This document shows, one piece after another, positions 1 through 6,534 of a stretch of 8,831 nt of DNA (the first letter of the stretch is position 1; the number at the start of each line of letters is the position of its first letter). Both the position numbers and the translations under genes were made by a program. The stretch is from Bacteroidales bacterium UBA4866 (GTDB lineage: Bacteria; Bacteroidota; Bacteroidia; Bacteroidales; P3), in the NCBI GenBank assembly GCA_002399565.1, contig DHDW01000006.1, forward strand, positions 4,079-12,909, in the 5' to 3' direction. The notes beneath the pieces were generated by a model. The model was not told where the DNA came from. It saw nothing but the letters and a program-made list of their open reading frames with translations, and ran no database searches.

Positions 1-83
1 GATGTGAAATACGGCGTCTAAATAATTGAGATATGGCGTGTGAAAAAATTAATCTAAAAACTTAAATTTTAGTTGGTGTGTTT
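1..83. other. Short non-coding left edge, no gene seen
   Basis: All three plus-strand frames hit stops within the first 30 bases, so at most the last few codons of a rightward gene could lie here. No start codon opens a leftward gene. A weak AT-only inverted repeat (CTAAAA at 54-59, TTTTAG at 67-72) lies just after the tsaE stop on the minus strand. It might help transcript ending, but it has no G+C-rich stem and cannot be called a terminator. Confidence 0.4.
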
Positions 84-509
84 CTAAACTTCTTTAATGG
101 TTATCTCTCTTTTTTGGTCTTGAGTTTCTTTTATTGAGATAATAATATAATGTAAGGGCAACAGGTTGCTGACTTTTTCTGCCCATTCAATAAAACAATA
201 GTTGCCACTGTAAAGATATTCTTCAAATCCAATGTCAAAGGCTTCCTGCTCTTTGTTTATTCTGTAGAAATCAAAATGATAAATATCTCCTGCCTTTTCA
301 GAAAAGTATTGGTTTACAATTGCAAAGGTTGGAGAGCAAACATTATCATTTGCTCCTAAATGCTTGCAAATGGATTTTGTAAGAGTGGTTTTGCCTGCTC
401 CCATTTCTCCTTCAAGAATAAATATCCTATCATCTTTGTAGGAGTCTATGATTTGTTGAGCAATTGTTTGAAGTGCAGAAATGGAATTTGCTATAAAAGT
501 AGATTGCAT
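84..509 (-). CDS. tsaE: tRNA threonylcarbamoyladenosine biosynthesis ATPase TsaE
   Basis: A cytoplasmic P-loop ATPase of 141 residues, the usual size for TsaE. The family works with TsaB and TsaD to place N6-threonylcarbamoyl on A37 of ANN-decoding tRNAs; ATP hydrolysis by TsaE resets the TsaBD complex. Seen directly: Walker A GEMGAGKT at residues 34-41 (Lys40), the family stretch SPTFAIVNQY at 59-68, HFDFYRI at 78-84 and FIEWAEK at 106-112. The ATG follows the porX TAA with no base between (TAAATG), so it is the second gene of a porX-tsaE unit and probably depends on coupled translation. No Shine-Dalgarno sequence is present. The stop is TAG. Function is secure from the motifs; no separate promoter was seen. 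Confidence 0.95.
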   Translation of the reverse strand: MQSTFIANSISALQTIAQQIIDSYKDDRIFILEGEMGAGKTTLTKSICKHLGANDNVCSPTFAIVNQYFSEKAGDIYHFDFYRINKEQEAFDIGFEEYLYSGNYCFIEWAEKVSNLLPLHYIIISIKETQDQKREITIKEV

Positions 510-2060
510 TTATCTGTTTTTAATTGTTATAAAAGGAATCATTATTTCTTCCATAGAGATGCCTCCGTGTTGGAAGGTGTTCATATAATATTGTACGTAT
601 TGGTTATAGTTATTTGGATAGGCAAAGAAGTCGTTGGAACGAGTGAATATGTAAGGTGAGGTTATGGCAAGTTTTGGTAGGAATATTTGTGTGCAATCTT
701 TCACTTCAAGCACTTCTTTAGGGTTATAGTCAAGTAGTCTTCCAACTTTGTAACGCAGATTGGTTGAAACACCTTTGTCCCCTTTTACTTTCACAGGTCT
801 GTCAACCCTTACAGAACCATGATCTGTTGTGATTATAATATTAACTTTCTTGTCGCTCAAATACTTCAAAACATCCATAAGTGCTGAATGGCTAAACCAA
901 GTTTGAGTAACAGAACGATAGGCTTTTTCATCCTCAGCGAGTTCTCTCACCAAGTCATTTTCCGTTCTTGCATGAGACAACATATCAATGAAATTGTAAA
1001 CAATAACATTCAAATCATTATTGAGCATGTTTGGAAGAATATCTATCATTCTTTTCCCATATTGAACATTCAATACTTTATGATAGGTTGTTTTGAGGTT
1101 AAATCCAAAACGCTTCAGGTTTTCTTGCAAGAGTTCGTGCTCATTTTGATTTTTGTTTCCTTCCTTGTCTTCATTTACCCATAGAGAAGGATATTTCTTT
1201 TCAATCTCTGCTGGCATAAGTCCTGCAAACATTGAATTTCTTGCATATTGAGTTGTTGTTGGAATAATGCTAAAATAAATATCTTCATTATCTACCCTAT
1301 AATATTCTTCAACCATTGTTTGAATAGCTTTCCATTGATCAAAACGGAAGTTGTCAATAACAATTAAGAAAGTAGGAGTTTTATTTTCCTTAAGCAAGGG
1401 GAATAGTTTTTCTTTCAATACAGTGTGAGAAAGGAGGGGCTTGTCTTCTTGTTGGTTTTTCAGCCAACTTTCATAGTTCTTTTCGTAGAAACGGCAAAAC
1501 AAAATATTTGCTTCATCTTTTTGTTGGCGAAGGATTTCAAAAATACTTTCGTCTTGAGAAGTGGCAAGTTCCAATTCCCAAAAAATTAATTTCTTGTATA
1601 TTTCAGTCCATTGCTTAGAGTCCAATCTATCCATTAGACGCATGGATATTTCTCTAAATTGCTGTTGATAATTGAGTGTTGAGGTTTCACTTACTAATTT
1701 TTTTGCTTCAAGATGTTTCTTTAGAGCAAGAAGAATTTGGTTAGGATTAACAGGCTTTATTAAGTAATCAGATATTTTAGAGCCAATGGCTTGTTCCATT
1801 ATGTGCTCTTCCTCACTTTTTGTTATCATTATAATAGGGAGGGAAGGATACTTGTCTTTAATAAGCATTAGAGTATCTAATCCAGAAAGTCCTGGCATAT
1901 TCTCATCTAAAAAAACAATATCAACGATGTTTTGTTCCAAGAGTTCCAATGCTTCTTGTCCATCAGTAGAAGGTATTACTTCGTAGCCTTTTGTTGCCAA
2001 GAAAAGCATATGAGGTTTTAAAAGGTCAATCTCATCGTCAACCCAAAGAATATTAATCAT
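510..2060 (-). CDS. porX: PorX: response regulator fused to PglZ/alkaline phosphatase-type domain
   Basis: 516 residues in two parts. Residues 1-118 are a CheY-like receiver with the acidic pair Asp8-Asp9, phospho-acceptor Asp52 (in FLDENMPG), Thr80 and Lys102, all intact. After a mostly helical linker (about 120-225), residues 228-516 form a PglZ domain of the alkaline phosphatase superfamily. The visible candidate metal ligands are Asp236 (VIDNFRFDQW), the Thr268-270 run (PTTTQYARNSMFAG), Asp359 and His363 (NFIDMLSHAR), Asp413-His414 (TTDHG) and His498 (FQHGG). This architecture is PorX. In Porphyromonas and Flavobacterium PorX acts with the sensor PorY to control type IX secretion genes, and its PglZ domain is a phosphodiesterase acting on oligonucleotides. 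PorY and the sigma factor SigP are not in this window. The ATG at 2060 is the only sensible start, because the receiver's first beta strand begins at residue 2. It is upstream of and touching tsaE, an arrangement I recall as common in Bacteroidota. Confidence 0.95.
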   Translation of the reverse strand: MINILWVDDEIDLLKPHMLFLATKGYEVIPSTDGQEALELLEQNIVDIVFLDENMPGLSGLDTLMLIKDKYPSLPIIMITKSEEEHIMEQAIGSKISDYLIKPVNPNQILLALKKHLEAKKLVSETSTLNYQQQFREISMRLMDRLDSKQWTEIYKKLIFWELELATSQDESIFEILRQQKDEANILFCRFYEKNYESWLKNQQEDKPLLSHTVLKEKLFPLLKENKTPTFLIVIDNFRFDQWKAIQTMVEEYYRVDNEDIYFSIIPTTTQYARNSMFAGLMPAEIEKKYPSLWVNEDKEGNKNQNEHELLQENLKRFGFNLKTTYHKVLNVQYGKRMIDILPNMLNNDLNVIVYNFIDMLSHARTENDLVRELAEDEKAYRSVTQTWFSHSALMDVLKYLSDKKVNIIITTDHGSVRVDRPVKVKGDKGVSTNLRYKVGRLLDYNPKEVLEVKDCTQIFLPKLAITSPYIFTRSNDFFAYPNNYNQYVQYYMNTFQHGGISMEEIMIPFITIKNR

Positions 2061-2074
2061 AGCAGTGAAATTAA

Positions 2075-2130
2075 ATTATTACAATATTTCTTCTAAACGA
2101 AGAATACTGAAAATATATTATTGTAATAAT
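2075..2130. repeat. 12-bp inverted repeat with nested 6-bp hairpin, in porX leader
   Basis: ATTATTACAATA (2075-2086) and TATTGTAATAAT (2119-2130) are perfect reverse complements separated by 32 nt. Inside lies a second perfect hairpin, TTCTTC (2088-2093) and GAAGAA (2099-2104), with a 5-nt loop. The structure fills most of the 92-bp gap between the second lipoprotein gene and porX, and its near arm ends 14 nt before the porX ATG. It could be a folded 5' leader, an operator dyad, or a 3' end for the lipoprotein transcript. No U-run follows the outer stem in the manner of a classic terminator. Confidence 0.5.
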
Positions 2131-2152
2131 AATAAAAGGAGAGTGAATAATA

Positions 2153-2383
2153 TTATAAATCGGTGCAGTCAAGATTATATTCCGTACTACTGCTACTTAG
2201 TTCAGGAATATCATTTTGAGTAATGCTGCTGCAATTTCCTCCCCAATCGTAAACAGGATATTCATTTGAATTGGCAGATGAAGTTGATTTTTCTTGATTT
2301 GCTGTGCAAACACAGTCATTTTGAGTGCAAGAAACTAATGAAATGCAGAAAAGAACTGCTGCTAAAAAGAATACTTTTTTCAT
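2153..2383 (-). CDS. Small Cys-rich lipoprotein, paralogue of the 3397-3654 gene
   Basis: A 76-residue protein I cannot name. The N-terminus is a type II signal peptide: MKK, a hydrophobic core, and lipobox LVSC with lipidated Cys19. The mature part is about 58 residues, rich in Ser and Asn, with four more cysteines at 24, 26, 51 and 73. It aligns with the other small lipoprotein of this cluster: DCxC just after the lipid anchor, then PVYDWGGNCSSITQND against DVLEFDGDCADITWSD, then a C-terminal LxC. Its ATG lies 2 nt after the DoxX-thioredoxin stop (TAATTATG), so the two genes are probably co-translated. Location should be the periplasmic face of a membrane or the cell surface. The conserved cysteines next to a predicted thiol-redox protein suggest disulfides or metal binding, but that is inference. 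Confidence 0.85.
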   Translation of the reverse strand: MKKVFFLAAVLFCISLVSCTQNDCVCTANQEKSTSSANSNEYPVYDWGGNCSSITQNDIPELSSSSTEYNLDCTDL

Positions 2384-2385
2384 AA

Positions 2386-3324
2386 TTATTTATTGTTTTT
2401 GTTTTTTAAAAAGTCGACAATGAATTCTTCATCAATTGTAGTTAACTTATAAAGTTTCACAACATTTCCATTTTCCAATAAAAAAATTACTGGCATAGTG
2501 CCATGTGTTGTGTTTAGAAACGAAATTACATCAATAAAAGTATATTGTAAGGGTTTTGTATTGGATTCATTATAAAATTGAGTTAAAGGTTTTTCTTTAC
2601 CTCCAAAAACTTCAATAAAATCATTCCTATCCAAATTATGCCTATCAATAATAATATCAATTTTCTTTGCAGCTCTCTTACAATATTTGCAGCTTGTGCT
2701 GTACCAACACACAACTTTTCTTCCTTTATCAATATCTAAGGCTTGCAAATTGTCATAACCTTTAACTTTTTCAAATACTTCAGGTCGAATGTCAACAGAA
2801 TGTTTATAGATTTTAGATTGAATAAAATCAGGAGGTTTAATTGTGAATGCAGTTCCAACTATTAGAAGTGAAGAAATAATAATTATTAGTTTTGCATATT
2901 TGGTCTTCCACCATTTAGCCCATTTTAAGGTTAGAGCTAAAATAATAAGGATAATGTTTTTAATTATTGTTTCTATATCTGAAAGTTGAATTTTATCTCC
3001 AAAACAAAAACAGTTTTCATCGCTAACGTCGAATAATAGAGGCTTTATTAGTAAATATAATGTAAAGCCGATTAAAGTTGAAAAGGTAAGTATCTTGGAT
3101 AGCTTTGGATAAATTCCCACAACAAGCATTATCCCAATTATAGCTTCAAAAGATATTAATAATCTTGATAAGAAAGTAGTAATTACCCAAGGGAATAATT
3201 TATGGTCAAAAAAGAATAAATCAACTGCTTCAATAGACCAATATTTTAAACCCGCAGAAAGGATAAAAACTAAGCCAATAATAATTCGGCATATTGTCCC
3301 AATCAATTTTTTATTTATTCTCAT
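2386..3324 (-). CDS. DoxX/MauE-like membrane protein with C-terminal thioredoxin-like domain
   Basis: 312 residues from the ATG at 3324; an in-frame TTG two codons earlier (3330) is a less likely start. The N-terminal half has about five hydrophobic segments (roughly residues 7-28, 43-70, 76-97, 120-136, 146-163). ENCFCFGDK at about 103-111 (Cys105, Cys107), between the third and fourth, resembles the Cys-Phe-Gly signature of MauE/DoxX redox-associated membrane proteins. From about 178 on there is a thioredoxin-like domain with CxxC at Cys212-Cys215 (SCKYC) and a likely cis-proline at Pro278 (GTMPVIFLL). MauE is needed for disulfide formation in methylamine dehydrogenase. By analogy this protein probably passes electrons between the membrane and periplasmic thiols, the thioredoxin end facing out. 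It is flanked by two Cys-rich lipoproteins that may be its clients. It could belong to the Bacteroidota DoxX family typified by BT_3928, though the gene context differs. The direction of electron flow cannot be told from sequence. Confidence 0.8.
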   Translation of the reverse strand: MRINKKLIGTICRIIIGLVFILSAGLKYWSIEAVDLFFFDHKLFPWVITTFLSRLLISFEAIIGIMLVVGIYPKLSKILTFSTLIGFTLYLLIKPLLFDVSDENCFCFGDKIQLSDIETIIKNIILIILALTLKWAKWWKTKYAKLIIIISSLLIVGTAFTIKPPDFIQSKIYKHSVDIRPEVFEKVKGYDNLQALDIDKGRKVVCWYSTSCKYCKRAAKKIDIIIDRHNLDRNDFIEVFGGKEKPLTQFYNESNTKPLQYTFIDVISFLNTTHGTMPVIFLLENGNVVKLYKLTTIDEEFIVDFLKNKNNK

Positions 3325-3345
3325 ATTCAATTTTAATTAATAATA

Positions 3346-3378
3346 AAAGGGAATACTACAATATGTAATATTCCCTTT
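3346..3378 (-). terminator. Hairpin between lipoprotein and DoxX genes, possible leaky terminator
   Basis: AAAGGGAATA (3346-3355) and TATTCCCTTT (3369-3378) are perfect 10-bp complements. After one C-A mismatch the stem gains three more pairs (3357-3359 with 3365-3367), closing on a 5-nt loop. Read on the minus strand it starts 18 nt after the lipoprotein stop and is followed by TTTTATTATT, so it has the form of an intrinsic terminator or 3' stabiliser. The DoxX start is only 21 nt beyond it and no promoter was found between, so partial read-through is the simplest model. That would give more of the first lipoprotein than of the two downstream genes. Confidence 0.65.
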
Positions 3379-3396
3379 ACTTGCGAAAAATTGTTT

Positions 3397-3654
3397 TTAT
3401 TTTTCAACACATTTAAGTTTGTTTCCTTCCATGATGACTTCAGTCTTGTAAATTCCAGAGTAATCTGACCATGTAATGTCGGCACAATCTCCGTCAAATT
3501 CTAAAACATCTAAATTACCTTCTACCTCTGATGCTCTCATAACAACTGTACCATCACCTTCGTTAACAATATCGCAAGCACAATCTTTAGCAGAATCGCA
3601 AGCTGCAAATGAAAAAGCAGCAGCAATTCCTAATACAAATAAAACTTTTTTCAT
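3397..3654 (-). CDS. Small acidic Cys-rich lipoprotein, first gene of the cluster
   Basis: An 85-residue protein of unknown function. A type II signal peptide ends in a lipobox at FAAC, giving lipidated Cys19. The mature part is acidic, with further cysteines at 25, 27, 57 and 82. The order DCxC, then [WF]xG[ND]Cxx-IT-xxD, then LxC is shared with the lipoprotein at 2153-2383, so the two are paralogues or members of one small family. It has the best promoter match in the window (3727-3756), giving a leader of about 65 nt. A strong hairpin follows the stop. It is predicted to be membrane-anchored outside the cytoplasm. No catalytic motif is visible. A role as substrate, partner or metal carrier for the neighbouring DoxX-thioredoxin protein is a guess from gene order and cysteines. 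Confidence 0.85.
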   Translation of the reverse strand: MKKVLFVLGIAAAFSFAACDSAKDCACDIVNEGDGTVVMRASEVEGNLDVLEFDGDCADITWSDYSGIYKTEVIMEGNKLKCVEK

Positions 3655-3726
3655 AGCTATAATTTTTATTTATTTTTGCCTCTACTCTATTTTGGATTTT
3701 CGAGTTTCTCCATTTTGTATTTGAAG

Positions 3727-3756
3727 CAAAAATAATAATAAATATTGTATTACCAA
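3727..3756 (-). promoter_or_regulatory. Bacteroidota-type promoter for the lipoprotein/DoxX operon
   Basis: On the minus strand there is a TTG (-33 element, 3754-3756), a 19-bp spacer, then TATTTTTG (3727-3734), a perfect match to TAnnTTTG at -7. Transcription would start near 3720, about 65 nt before the lipoprotein ATG. Element sequence and spacing both fit the primary sigma factor consensus of Bacteroidota. Confidence 0.7.
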
Positions 3757-3761
3757 TTTTT

Positions 3762-3793
3762 TTTAGACTTTTTTCATGTAATGGTAGTCTAAA
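3762..3793. repeat. 8-bp inverted repeat just upstream of lipoprotein promoter
   Basis: TTTAGACT (3762-3769) and AGTCTAAA (3786-3793) are perfect complements with a 16-nt spacer. The near arm lies 5 bp upstream of the -33 TTG of the leftward promoter, where an activator commonly binds. It has the form of an operator dyad, but no known regulator site was recognised. Confidence 0.45.
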
Positions 3794-3830
3794 GTGTTGA
3801 TAGTTAATTATGCTTCATTTGTGAAATTAT

Positions 3831-3873
3831 AGATATTTATCTCATAATCGACTAATGTATATAGGAAATATCT
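3831..3873. repeat. 8-bp inverted repeat in the divergent spacer
   Basis: AGATATTT (3831-3838) and AAATATCT (3866-3873) are perfect complements 27 nt apart. In DNA this AT-rich a chance match is plausible, so it is listed mainly because two similar dyads lie nearby. Confidence 0.3.
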
Positions 3874-3891
3874 CAATTTTTTGTATTTAGA

Positions 3892-3915
3892 ATCTATTTA
3901 TTTAATCAAATAGAT
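3892..3915. repeat. 8-bp inverted repeat with 8-nt spacer upstream of sufB
   Basis: ATCTATTT (3892-3899) and AAATAGAT (3908-3915) are perfect complements around an 8-nt spacer, about 85 bp upstream of the sufB -7 box. The compact symmetry fits a dimeric regulator or a small hairpin. No consensus for an iron or Fe-S regulator was recognised. Confidence 0.4.
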
Positions 3916-3998
3916 ACTTGCATATTTATATTTTTGATGTAAATTCATTGTTCAGAGAAAATTTATATTAAATATTTCTTCTTAGAATAATTATATTG

Positions 3999-4006
3999 TA
4001 TTTTTG
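3999..4006 (+). promoter_or_regulatory. Probable -7 promoter element for sufB
   Basis: TATTTTTG matches TAnnTTTG exactly and lies 23 bp before the sufB ATG, implying a leader of under 20 nt. At the expected -33 distance there is only a T-rich TTTCTTC without a clean TTG. The promoter may therefore be weak or depend on an activator. Confidence 0.55.
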
Positions 4007-4029
4007 CAACTCATGAAAATAGAAATTAT

Positions 4030-5490
4030 ATGGAAAAAGATACTGGAAGAAATAAAGAAAATGATATAATTGAAGATATAACAAGTGGAGAATATAAATA
4101 TGGTTTTGTTACAGATATTGACACTGAGGTTATTGAAAAGGGATTAAATGAAAATGTTATTAGGCATATTTCTAAAATGAAAAATGAACCTGAGTGGTTG
4201 TTGGAATTTAGATTAAATGCTTATAGGAAATGGATTACAATGACTATGCCTTCATGGGCTCATATAAAAATTCCAGAAATTAACTTTCAGGATATTATCT
4301 ATTATGCTGCTCCTAAAACTAAAAATGAATCTGAATCTGAAGAAGTACATGAAGAATTAATTGATACATTTAATAGATTGGGAATATCATTAGACGACTC
4401 AGGAAATATTGGAAATGTTGCTGTTGATGCAGTTATGGATAGTGTGTCTGTTAAAACAACTTTCTCAGAAACTCTTTCAAAAGAAGGAATTATATTCTGT
4501 TCTTTTAGTGAAGCAGTTAAAAATCATCCTGATTTAGTTAAACAATATTTAGCTTCAGTTGTTCCTTATACTGATAACTATTTTGCTGCTCTTAACTCTG
4601 CAGTATTTAGCGATGGTTCTTTTTGTTATATTCCCAAAGGAGTGAAATGTCCAATTGAACTTTCTACTTACTTTAGAATAAATGCAGCAAATACTGGTCA
4701 GTTTGAAAGAACATTAATTGTTGCAGATGAAGGTGCTTATGTTTCTTATATGGAAGGTTGTACCGCTCCTAAAAGAGACGAAAATCAACTTCATGCAGCC
4801 ATTGTTGAAATTGTTGTGATGAAAGATGCTGAAGTAAAATATTCAACTGTTCAGAATTGGTATCCAGGAGATAAAGATGGTAAAGGAGGAATTTATAATT
4901 TTGTTACCAAAAGAGGAATATGTAAAGGGAATAATGCAAAACTGTCTTGGACTCAGGTTGAAACTGGTTCTGCAATAACATGGAAATATCCAAGTTGTAT
5001 TTTAAAAGGGGATAATTCTGTTGGCGAGTTCTATTCTGTTGCAGTAACTAATAATCATCAGCAAGCAGATACAGGTACAAAAATGATTCACTTAGGTCAA
5101 AATACTAAAAGTACAATCATATCTAAAGGTATTTCAGCAGGAGAAAGTCAAAACTCTTATCGTGGATTGGTTAAGGTAACTAAAGGAGCTACAAATGCAA
5201 GAAACTATTCTCAATGCGACTCTTTGCTTTTAGGTAGTAAATGCGGAGCTCACACATTCCCATATATTAAAATAGATAATCATAGCTCAATTGTTGAACA
5301 TGAAGCAACAACTTCAAAAATATCAGAAGACCAACTTTTCTATTGCCGTCAAAGAGGAATTTCTCAAGAAGGAGCAATTGGACTAATTGTAAATGGGTAT
5401 GCAAAAGAAGTTCTAAACAAATTACCGATGGAATTTGCTGTTGAAGCTCAGAAATTATTAAGCATAAGTTTAGAAGGAAGCGTAGGATAA
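4030..5490 (+). CDS. sufB: Fe-S cluster assembly scaffold SufB
   Basis: 486 residues, close to the 495 of E. coli SufB and collinear with it. SufB is the cytoplasmic scaffold of the SUF system: with SufC (ATPase) and SufD it builds Fe-S clusters from sulfur supplied by SufS/SufE or SufU. The C-terminal half is very well conserved, including [35 protein letters not shown] and [18 protein letters not shown]. Cys396 (QCDS) and Glu425 (HEATTS) match E. coli Cys405 and Glu434, which are needed for cluster assembly, so the protein should be active. SufD normally lacks this Cys, which argues against SufD. The ATG at 4030 opens directly into a typical SufB N-terminus; there is no Shine-Dalgarno sequence. 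Unusually, no sufC, sufD or sufS lies in this window: the next gene, 2 nt on, is a glycosyltransferase. Confidence 0.96.
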   Translation: MEKDTGRNKENDIIEDITSGEYKYGFVTDIDTEVIEKGLNENVIRHISKMKNEPEWLLEFRLNAYRKWITMTMPSWAHIKIPEINFQDIIYYAAPKTKNESESEEVHEELIDTFNRLGISLDDSGNIGNVAVDAVMDSVSVKTTFSETLSKEGIIFCSFSEAVKNHPDLVKQYLASVVPYTDNYFAALNSAVFSDGSFCYIPKGVKCPIELSTYFRINAANTGQFERTLIVADEGAYVSYMEGCTAPKRDENQLHAAIVEIVVMKDAEVKYSTVQNWYPGDKDGKGGIYNFVTKRGICKGNNAKLSWTQVETGSAITWKYPSCILKGDNSVGEFYSVAVTNNHQQADTGTKMIHLGQNTKSTIISKGISAGESQNSYRGLVKVTKGATNARNYSQCDSLLLGSKCGAHTFPYIKIDNHSSIVEHEATTSKISEDQLFYCRQRGISQEGAIGLIVNGYAKEVLNKLPMEFAVEAQKLLSISLEGSVG

Positions 5491-5492
5491 TT

Positions 5493-6512
5493 ATGGATGC
5501 TCACCCCAAGATTTTAATAATTCGCCTAAGCTCAATTGGTGACATTGTGCTTACAACTCCAATTATACGTTGTATAAAAACTCAAATACCTAAAGTTCAA
5601 GTTCACTATCTAACCAAGGCAAATAACGCAATCATACTTAATAATAATCCTTATGTTGATAGGATAATTACATTTAATGGTTCTCTTTCCGAAACCATTA
5701 AACTATTGAAAAAGGAAAACTATACTTATGTGATTGATTTGCATAAGCAGATAAGGTCTTTTATCATTAGGTTAAGATTATTTAGACCAAGTAAAACCTT
5801 CAATTCTTTGAGAATAAAAAAATGGTTATTTGTTAAGTGGAAATTAGATAAATTGCCAGAGAAACATATTGTTGATAGATATTTTGAAGCTACAAAAGGA
5901 TTGGATTATAATATTGTTAATGATGGAAAAGGACTTGATTATTTTTTAGCAGATGAAGATTACATTTCTCCTGATGCCTTGCCTTTAAGTTTTCAAGATG
6001 GTTATATTGCTGTTGTGGTTGGAAGTAAACATCAAACCAAGCAAATCCCAACATCTAAGCTTATTCAATTATGTCAAGGAATAAAAAAATCAATTGTTCT
6101 TCTTGGAGATAAAAACGATAGACAAAAAGCCATAGAGGTTGAAAATGCTGTTGGTGCAAGAGTTTTCAATGCTTGTGGGGCCTATAATCTAAATCAAACT
6201 TCTTCATTAATTGCTAATTCAGTTGGTGTTATTACTCCCGATACAGGTTTAATGCATATTGCAGCAGCACTAAAAAAGAATACAATTAGTGTTTGGGGCA
6301 ATACCGTTCCTCAATTTGGTATGTATCCATACTTTCCTAAGGACTCAAAAGCTAAGGTTTATATTTTTGAAAAGAAAGGTTTGGCTTGTCGCCCTTGTTC
6401 AAAATTAGGGTTTAAAGAATGTCCAAAGAAACATTTTGAATGTATGTTGAGCATAGACTTTGACGAGATTATATCAATTGCAAATGATTGGGAGCAAGAT
6501 AGAGATAAATGA
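5493..6512 (+). CDS. Glycosyltransferase family 9, heptosyltransferase-like
   Basis: 339 residues with the two-domain GT-B form of ADP-heptose:LPS heptosyltransferases. Residues 6-24 read KILIIRLSSIGDIVLTTP, where Asp17 matches the catalytic aspartate region of WaaC. The second domain has VVVGSKHQTKQ (about 174-184), VLLGDKND (202-209) and the donor-binding TPDTGLMHIAAAL (248-260). Near the C-terminus is a cysteine cluster at 299, 302, 310 and 317 (CRPC ... C ... C), a form I associate with many GT9 proteins and a possible metal site. The enzyme probably adds a heptose or related sugar to lipopolysaccharide core on the inner face of the cytoplasmic membrane. Acceptor and sugar cannot be told. 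Its ATG is 2 nt after the sufB stop (TAATTATG), so it is probably translated by reinitiation. No other LPS gene is nearby. Confidence 0.88.
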   Translation: MDAHPKILIIRLSSIGDIVLTTPIIRCIKTQIPKVQVHYLTKANNAIILNNNPYVDRIITFNGSLSETIKLLKKENYTYVIDLHKQIRSFIIRLRLFRPSKTFNSLRIKKWLFVKWKLDKLPEKHIVDRYFEATKGLDYNIVNDGKGLDYFLADEDYISPDALPLSFQDGYIAVVVGSKHQTKQIPTSKLIQLCQGIKKSIVLLGDKNDRQKAIEVENAVGARVFNACGAYNLNQTSSLIANSVGVITPDTGLMHIAAALKKNTISVWGNTVPQFGMYPYFPKDSKAKVYIFEKKGLACRPCSKLGFKECPKKHFECMLSIDFDEIISIANDWEQDRDK

Positions 6513-6534
6513 AGGTTAAAAAGAAATTTATTTG

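Larger units (their letters stand above)
3655..4029. other. Divergent 375-bp regulatory spacer
   Basis: This spacer separates the leftward lipoprotein operon from the rightward sufB operon. It is very AT-rich. It holds one promoter for each direction and three perfect 8-bp inverted repeats (3762-3793, 3831-3873, 3892-3915). I saw no tRNA fold, no recognisable riboswitch, no convincing Fur-type palindrome and no open reading frame that looks like a gene. An ATG at 4013 is out of frame with sufB. Confidence 0.6.

Noticed and set aside
10..40. Near-repeat TACGGCGT / TATGGCGT at the left edge
   Set aside because: Only one imperfect 8-bp pair. Too short to support a repeat element without the sequence further left.
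360..1986. Plus-strand open frames opposite tsaE and porX (360-659, 888-1184, 1786-1986)
   Set aside because: These lie opposite fully conserved TsaE and PorX domains and have no start signals or recognisable motifs.
3476..3724. 82-codon plus-strand frame opposite the first small lipoprotein
   Set aside because: It is antisense to a gene with a clear signal peptide and paralogue, is Ser/Thr-rich by reverse reading, and covers the leftward promoter leader. No protein family features are seen.
6532..6534. TTG as the mazG start, and TTG at 3330 as the DoxX start
   Set aside because: An ATG lies in frame immediately or two codons after each, and no feature of the protein requires the extra residues.
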